Assembly: GCA_918026815.1 (NCBI GenBank) | Contig: CAKJVC010000160.1 | Location: forward strand, 186,001 to 250,000 | DNA: 64,000 nt | DNA from: Chalara sp. BL73 | Taxonomy: Eukaryota; Ascomycota; Leotiomycetes; Helotiales | Reading direction: 5' to 3' | Shown here: one piece after another, positions 57,711-64,000 of the stretch | How the letters are laid out: every line of letters begins with the position of its first letter | Position numbering within the stretch: the stretch's first letter is position 1 | The notes under the pieces: generated by a model | Database searches by the model: none | Seen by the model: only the letters and a program-made list of their open reading frames with translations | What the model was told of the DNA's origin: nothing | Program-made: the position numbers and the translations under genes

Positions 57711-60669
57711 TTAGAGCGCTCGATTCGCAGCGCCAGGTCGTCTGAATTTTCGCTTGTCCTTTCTGCTCATCTTGACCTTGTCTCTGGTGCCCTTGCCGCC
57801 CTCCCAGAACCCTCCTGTCGATTTCTTCCCGATCAGGACGCCGTGGCAGCTCCCGCAGTCTTCGGGTCGATAATTCCCCTCCTTGCTGCACCAGCCGCAG
57901 ATCATGCGGTTGGCCCATTCGTTGGGGTGCTCTTCCGCTTCGTCGTGACATTTGTCGCATGGGTATACCTTTTGGCAGCAGCTGAATCGGAACCAGCGAT
58001 AGCTCTGGGAGTGTCAGGTTAGTGGATGGGTGCTCGGAGTATGTGGGTGTATTGGCATTCGGAGATTTCCAAGAAGCATTAATGTCCGCTGTTGTGGGAC
58101 TACCACTCTGCGACTTCGTGTGACGGTCTCAAGTGGGCAAACCTAACTAGAAACACACATACCTTTGCGTAATGGCCGCAGCGTCCACGACGTGGTAGCT
58201 CTGTGCCAGGAGTTATGCCCAATGATTCCTTTTTGCGGCGTGGACCGGAAGATGGAGGTAGGTGGGATGAAGTGATTCGAAGGAACTTGACAGAAGGAAT
58301 CTTGAAGCTAAACTTCTGGTGACACTCTCTGCAAACGTTGCTGGTGTTTTCACCTTGAACAGATATGATACCTGGCAATGGATATGACGTAGAACACTGA
58401 GAACAAGTTGGCACAAAAGAGCTAGCGAAGATTAGTATAGGGGCTTAAGCGAGTCAATCTAAAATTACCTGGGAAGCATGTCGTGCACAAAGCAGCCTTC
58501 AAGGTCCAAAAACCCAGCCCGAGTAGCATTGGCATGTACAAAATCTCGTCTGAAACCGATGTTGAAATTTGCTGCGCATTTTTTACAGCTCTCTAACTTG
58601 GTCACTCCATTCTTGAGACCCTTTATTTCAGTAGCGTCTTTGCATCTCTCACATTTGACCGCAATATTGAGACTCGCGATCTCCAGTAGCTCGATGCCAT
58701 AAAGCTCCATGAAAGGGAAAGATAGGGCAGTACCTTTCTCTTGTGTTGATGTAGGTACTTGAGAAGGATGATCCTGATCCGTGACGGTAGCTCCGCCTTC
58801 GCCATCTTCTGATTCGTCTTCTGTATCATAAGAATACACATCGTCTGAGTCCGTTTCAACATCACCGGTATTCACAATCGTCCATTCAGCTGGCCTTACA
58901 ATGTACTGGATGTGACTTCGTTCCGGATCCCGCTGACCTTCGGGTTGAATACCCGACCCCATCTGGGGAGTGGCCTCTTCTAGAGGCGCTGGGGGAGTCA
59001 CAGCCACATGCTTGTTTTCTGATTCAATAACGGTCTTAGCAAGATTATGCATGTTTTGCGCAAGGTAGTTGATATGACCCATCAGATTCAGTCCCGTCTG
59101 CTCCTTTGCTTTCTGTTCGAACCCTTTTTCGACAGGTGTTGACTGATCTCCGTCGACGCCTTCTAGTTGAATTCGACATTGATGAAGAGGGTAAAGCAAT
59201 GGAACAAACAACTGTATTGACTTTACGGCTTTGATTCCAGCTGGTAGATCTGCTTGTCGTCTTGGAAGTATGGGTATGGTATAAGCAATGCCATCTGATG
59301 ACTTTTTGTAAAGCGGCAACCTTCCCATACGAGCCTCTAATTGTCTAACCTCAGATTCACGCCTTTTTGCAGCTTCTGCCTTTTCCTGTACCGTGAAACT
59401 CAGGACAGGTGTAGAAGATGTAGCATTGGAATCTACCGTATTTGTCACGGTTTCATCTTTTGAGCTTGGAGCAACTATATTCAGTGCCTTCGAAGGAGCT
59501 GATGACAAGTGCCGAATGTCTCTGTTCAGGACCAACTTTACCGTCTCTGCCTTCGGCGCTGATAGGAAGGTCTCCAAGTTCTTATCAAGTAGTTTCATAA
59601 ACTCTAAAAGGGTGGTATGAGAATACTTCGGGTCCTGACTAAGCTTGTCGAACCCGTCTTCGACATTGATGGAAAACCCTCGAGGGATATCTTGATTCCC
59701 GACTTTGAGTGAGGGTCGCGATAGAGGGTAGTCCTTTGGAACATTGAGCAGACACTCCAGCGCAGATATCTCAAAAGGGAAGTCTGGGTCAGATGGCGTG
59801 AGGCTGAACTTGAGCTGAGTTCCACCATTTTGCACTATCTCCTTCGGCGAATATCTCCGTCGAATCTGGCCTAATTGGTACTCTCGAGGGTCTTGAGCTT
59901 GTGTATTTGGTACAGGCTTTGAGACAACACGTGATGTAACCGGCTTAGTGACAGCCTGTTGTCGGTCTTGGATCATCCTATATTCACCAGTCCTACTCGC
60001 TCCTGTTGCAGAACTCCCCGACATTTCTCCTCTGACCCCTCTCTCTATCGGCACTACCGGAGCATCGGGAAGCTGTCCTTCCTGATGTAAGTACGGACAT
60101 TCACTACCAGCCCGACAAGAACCTGTTGACCTAATCAGCCTCTGACATTGTATGACGGCTCCATCCTCGAGATGCCTCGACCAATCACGTGTGTAACTTT
60201 AGGTTATGCAAGTTGCCTCCTGTCAAACATGCTCTGGCTCATGACAAGAGCCACACAAACAAGCGCGATATGCAATTACATCGAAGCTTTGACACAAAGC
60301 CAACACGCAGGTTGTGCGCAAATCACGGGATCCACCCACTGATGCACAACACTGACTACGTTGCATACATCATGCGCCCAGGTGGAAAGTTAATGCTCTC
60401 CAATGAAAAAAATCAGAGTCAAGAAGAAAATGTTATACCTCTTTCAAAATATCGACAAACCCTGAAAGCTGGAAGTCTGGAATGGTTTGTGTCTGCCAAC
60501 GCATAAGTCAAGGCTCAAGCGAGCATATGATCCAGCCATTATGCACTGCAACCATAGATAGATTGCAATGCATATGGCGTAATGGATGAGGAGTCGGTGA
60601 GAGATAATTACCTGTTGGGGTTCGTGATGTGGATGTGGAGGTTGAGCTGGTGGATGCGCTCGACGCCAT
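57711..60669 (-). CDS. CCCH plus CHY zinc-finger protein
   Basis: Five exons: 60669..60612, 60468..60439 (30 nt), 60122..58469, 58421..58163 and 58004..57711, total 764 aa. The 30-nt exon supplies the first Cys of a C-x7-C-x5-C-x3-H finger (Cys24, Cys32, Cys38, His42; CRYFERGSCRAGSECPYLH), followed by a long partly ordered region (SLTPSDPDFPFEISALECLLNVP) with an RWD-like look. Two C-x-x-C pairs (ERCKDATEI and ESCKKCAANF) come next, then CSQCSTSYPLP, CRECHQKF and RGRCGHYAKSYRWFRFSCC. The C-terminal module is CDKCHDEAEEHPNEWANRMICGWC with CGSCHG, a CHY-type zinc finger of the kind found in Hot13-like and Pirh2-like proteins. The last residues are basic. A zinc-dependent RNA- or protein-binding role is likely, but specific function is unknown. 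Confidence 0.87.
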
Positions 60670-63375
60670 GGCGCTATTGCAGTGTCTTGAGTGGGATAAC
60701 TGGGGTAGTCCGAGCAACAAGGCCGATTACAGCGGAAGAAAAATGTTGAGGTAGGCGCTGAGGTTGTTGCCTTATGATAATGTCAGTTGGAGGCACTCCG
60801 CGAGAAGGTGACTACTATGAGGGGTGACCGATCTTTCTATAAACTTAAATATCTTGTCATCGGTCTGGTGGCCAAAACCCCAAGCCGAGCTGGCGGCCTC
60901 GCTTGTTGATGACTCAAGTTTGGAGTCACCACCTTACATTTTCATGCAGCAAGAATATCCGCCTCCCGCTTCTCGATGTCAGAGTATTTCAATGGTTCAA
61001 TGGATTACTCATTGAATATTTATTGCACAAATAATAATTAGAATTCAACTAACGATACTAGCTTAGCATTTTTGTATCTGATGGGCCGAGATGACTTAAG
61101 GCCCAACAAAGAAGCGCCTATGCCAGGATAAAAGGCTAAAAATGCATTTGGAAGGAACTTGTGAATTATTAGTTCGTACAGCCGAAATATAATATCAGTT
61201 TTCAAGATCTCCTTTAGAGTATGACTGCCGAGAATGAAACTCTCCTCAATCCAAATCTTACCAGATAAAGTATTCATCATATTGACTCATCCTCACGTGA
61301 ACCACATTCACCTTCATCCTTCGCAATGTTTTCTTGTGAATATTTGCTATGCATACTGGGTGGCCTATTGTCAATCCAAATTCTCCAGTATTTACTTGCC
61401 ATTCACCAATTAACACCATCTAACGCGCTATCCTTCTGCTGAGCTATGGCCTGCGAAACAACGATGAGTTTCTTTCTAGGAGCTGGAAATCTTGGCCCAA
61501 AAACCAGAAATGATGGAGATTAAAGGGTAAATGACAACCAATACCATAACAAACATGGCTCTACCATTTTTAGTGTAGAGATCCAACATCGAAGCATGCT
61601 CGAAGCCAAGCTAGAACGATAGAAGGAGGACAATCTAAGGCACGCAAACTCACTCAATCGATATTCTTATATCTTAGCCTGTCTATCATTCAGCTCACAT
61701 GCCAAACTACCCTCATGCTACAAAAAGGCAAACCTGTCGTGATATAAAGCGTATTGCGTTCCGGAACATTCCCTTTTCAGGCGACCTAGGCATCAGCCAT
61801 TTCGACCTTCACGGATATTAGTTTCTATCACAACCTGACGAAAAGGACATCATTTAACTATTCTCCTAGGCATACCAGCGTTGTGCCATCGGCTGCATAC
61901 TCTCCTCTGAAATGGAACAAAGGCATTGCCACATCTATCACAGTCATGCCTAATAGCCATTATTATCTGCGCGATCTTAGAATTCGCGATATAGCCAGGT
62001 ATGCTATATTTCTCGGTGCACCACTTGGGTTGAAGAATGAGGGTGGGACACCGAATGTTTGCGCGAAGCCCGCAATGAGACCGGGAATGTGATGAAGAGC
62101 AATGATTCTAACATAATGATCTGAATAAAGTGGCAAAGGTGTCATGGTGAGGAATCCTTCGATGGCTTGTGCCTGAAACTAGATTTTGTATGAAGGGCCA
62201 ACTCCAACTTTTAGCTCTTTACTCTGTTAGATTTATGCAAAGACGACGAAAATTCAAGGAAGCATCATATACCAACACACAACAACAATAATCAGCCTGT
62301 GGAAGATGCGACCATGGTGGCCATTCCAGTACGTGTTGGTTGGAACTTGACCTTCATGCAACCCTCCGATCATGACCTACACTTGTTGCCTGTATGCTAG
62401 AAATCTGCCTAAGAAGTATTGAGAGTCATCTTTCGCCACAAGACCAATAATGCTATGTGATAAGTATATTAGGACTTGTCATCGCCCTCAGAGCATAATC
62501 GTGAGGCTGCCTTCTGCCCCTGAGCATCTGAAAATAAAAGTGGACCAAAGCTTGTTTTGGCGGCAATGCAAGGGCAGACGTTTGTTTCAAGTGAATCATT
62601 GGTACACAGCCGCTGAACTCCCGACTCCAACTTCTCCTTTTATGAAAACGCATAAACTGATGTTTGAAACATTCACTCGCCACATCCTCTAAGCGCTGTT
62701 CATTGGCTACGGACGCCCAGAAAATGTTTGATGTTTCTCCATCTTACGTGGAGGCGGAAGATGCAGATCTAGACAACGTTGATCAAGGGCATCTCTGAGT
62801 CCTCGAAAGAGACACGCAAGGAGCTCTTGTGCAATCATTTCATTGTGGACTGGATATCCATGTTTGATGCTCCTACCAGAGTACGGTCATATGCCGTGCC
62901 AGCGCCTACCAAGTCCCTTGAACAAGCGTTCGTGAAACTTGGCATCACATTGTTGGGATGGTAAGCATGGTTTCTCCGTGCCTTTCAATGGTACCTGCGT
63001 GAACTAAGTGGATTTTTCACTCAGGGGCGGATAGATTCCTGAGGAATCGAGGATTCTTATTGAGATACAAAGTCTTGCAACTTCCAGCTCATTCATTCTT
63101 CATTTCTCCAACCACATTAGCAAGAGTTCCTCATTGTGCCGGCACATTTTCACTCCTTCTCGATCTCTGTTATTGTTATTGTTTGACACAATAGAATCAT
63201 TCTTTTACGTTCTTCTACATCCCATTTATATCAATTTGTATATGTAGAGTTCTGTCTGTGATTTCTTCCTACGGAACTTTCACACCATCACACCCACACA
63301 CAACCAGTGTTCGTCAACGGACCTGCACACTTATCAAATACTTTCGGCAGTTTCCGCAATCACAGAAAATACACA
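60670..63375. other. Intergenic region (2.7 kb), CHY gene / LPMO gene
   Basis: Divergent promoters at its ends. No confident gene inside. A minus-strand ORF 62145-61963 encodes about 60 residues (MTPLPLYSDHYVRIIALHHI...) with a hydrophobic look reminiscent of small fungal DUF4267-type membrane proteins, but no complete gene could be assembled. Other short ORFs show no features. Confidence 0.45.
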
Positions 63376-64000
63376 ATGAAGAATTTTGCTGTCTTATTGG
63401 CTTTCGCCCTCGGCGCTCAGGCGCACATGGAAATGGAATCGCCAGCACCACTACGGTCTAAGTTCAATAAGAACGCCAAAACCGTCGACAACGACTTGAC
63501 CGCACCTATCGGCCGAGCTCAATTCCCTTGCAAGGGCTACCTCACAGATCTCGGCACTGACGCTGGTGCCTCAGTAGCAACTTATGCACCTGGATCGTCT
63601 CAAACCTTCACGATAACTGGCGGCGCGGAACACGGAGGTGGTTCATGCCAGATTTCCCTCAGCTACGATAAGGGAGCTAGCTTTACTGTCATCAAGTCTA
63701 TTATCGGAGGTTGCCCTGCGTCAGGAAAAGCATTTGCTTTTGACGTCCCATCTGATGCGCCATCAGGAGATGCCGTCCTTGCCTGGACATGGTTCAACAA
63801 GATCGGCAACCCAGAGATGTACATGAATTGTGCTTCCGTTACCATCGGCTCTGCATCTAAGGAGAAGCGGGCCGACTCAGTTGCCTTCTCAGCTCGCCCA
63901 GGTATGTTTGTTGCCAATCTTGACAATGGCTGCAAGAGTAAACAGGAAGGCGGCATTGTTGTCTTCCCGAACCCTGGACCGGACGTTGAAGGATCAACCA
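63376..64000 (+). CDS. AA11 lytic polysaccharide monooxygenase, 5' part only
   Basis: Frame open from ATG 63376 to the window edge (208 complete codons, no intron so far, no stop). A signal peptide MKNFAVLLAFALGAQA is predicted to be cut after Ala16, leaving His17 as the mature N-terminus. That His forms half of the copper histidine brace of LPMOs. The mature start HMEMESPAPLRSKFN is characteristic of family AA11, whose characterised members act on chitin. The second brace His is likely His86 (GGAEHGGGSCQ), and the axial Tyr may be Tyr149 (NPEMYMNCA). Cysteines at 52, 91, 113 and 152 fit two disulfides. After about residue 160 a Lys/Ala/Ser linker starts, so a C-terminal domain may follow outside the window. 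It is secreted and needs an electron donor. Chitin specificity is inferred from the family. Confidence 0.93.
   Translation, partial: MKNFAVLLAFALGAQAHMEMESPAPLRSKFNKNAKTVDNDLTAPIGRAQFPCKGYLTDLGTDAGASVATYAPGSSQTFTITGGAEHGGGSCQISLSYDKGASFTVIKSIIGGCPASGKAFAFDVPSDAPSGDAVLAWTWFNKIGNPEMYMNCASVTIGSASKEKRADSVAFSARPGMFVANLDNGCKSKQEGGIVVFPNPGPDVEGST

Noticed and set aside
1..64000. CRISPR arrays, rRNA genes, secondary-metabolite cluster
   Set aside because: No direct-repeat/spacer array, no rRNA-like block, and no PKS, NRPS or terpene synthase near the MFS or Baeyer-Villiger genes.

Overview
This window reads as nuclear DNA of a filamentous ascomycete (Pezizomycotina). Most genes carry short introns of about 45-70 bp with GTAAGT/GTATGT-type donors and CTAAC-like branch points. 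The gene set is typically fungal: Zn2Cys6 and Yap1-type bZIP regulators, a DUF1752/DUF3295 protein, an AA11 chitin monooxygenase, a membrane-anchored exo-1,3-glucanase and a Tc1-type transposon with RIP-like stop codons. The class is not fixed by the sequence; Leotiomycetes is only a guess. Gene models were built by hand from reading frame, splice sites and family conservation.

1-20.2 kb is gene-dense: a Zn2Cys6 factor cut by the left edge, an uncharacterised 572-aa protein with a PIP-like motif, a Kap123-type importin, a GNAT acetyltransferase, a DHA2-type MFS transporter, a RING protein, cytochrome b5, F-actin capping protein alpha, the E1-beta subunit of branched-chain 2-oxoacid dehydrogenase, a degenerate Tc1/mariner element (16330-17642) and a GH5 glucanase. 

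22-37.1 kb carries a Yap1/Pap1-like bZIP factor, a BSD-domain protein, ribosome-biogenesis factor Tsr2, a large lipase/esterase-like alpha/beta hydrolase, a Baeyer-Villiger-type flavin monooxygenase, a TPR-like protein and an EAF-type elongation factor subunit. 

37.1-57.7 kb is strikingly gene-poor. The only convincing gene is a DUF1752-DUF3295 protein (44262-46141), flanked by about 7.1 kb and 11.6 kb rich in G/C homopolymers and microsatellites. 57.7-64 kb holds a CCCH plus CHY zinc-finger protein and the 5' part of an AA11 LPMO cut by the right edge.

The genes do not form one pathway or an evident secondary-metabolite cluster. Several are housekeeping genes (importin, capping protein, BCKDH E1-beta, cytochrome b5, Tsr2, EAF) interspersed with regulators and secreted or membrane enzymes. 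No CRISPR array, rRNA or convincing tRNA was seen. I found no clear new multi-gene system. The best leads are the TGG-to-TAG transposase decay, a frame-preserving intron inside the redox domain of the Yap1-like factor, a GC-AG intron beside a 19-nt exon, and the large gene-poor tracts around the DUF1752/DUF3295 gene.
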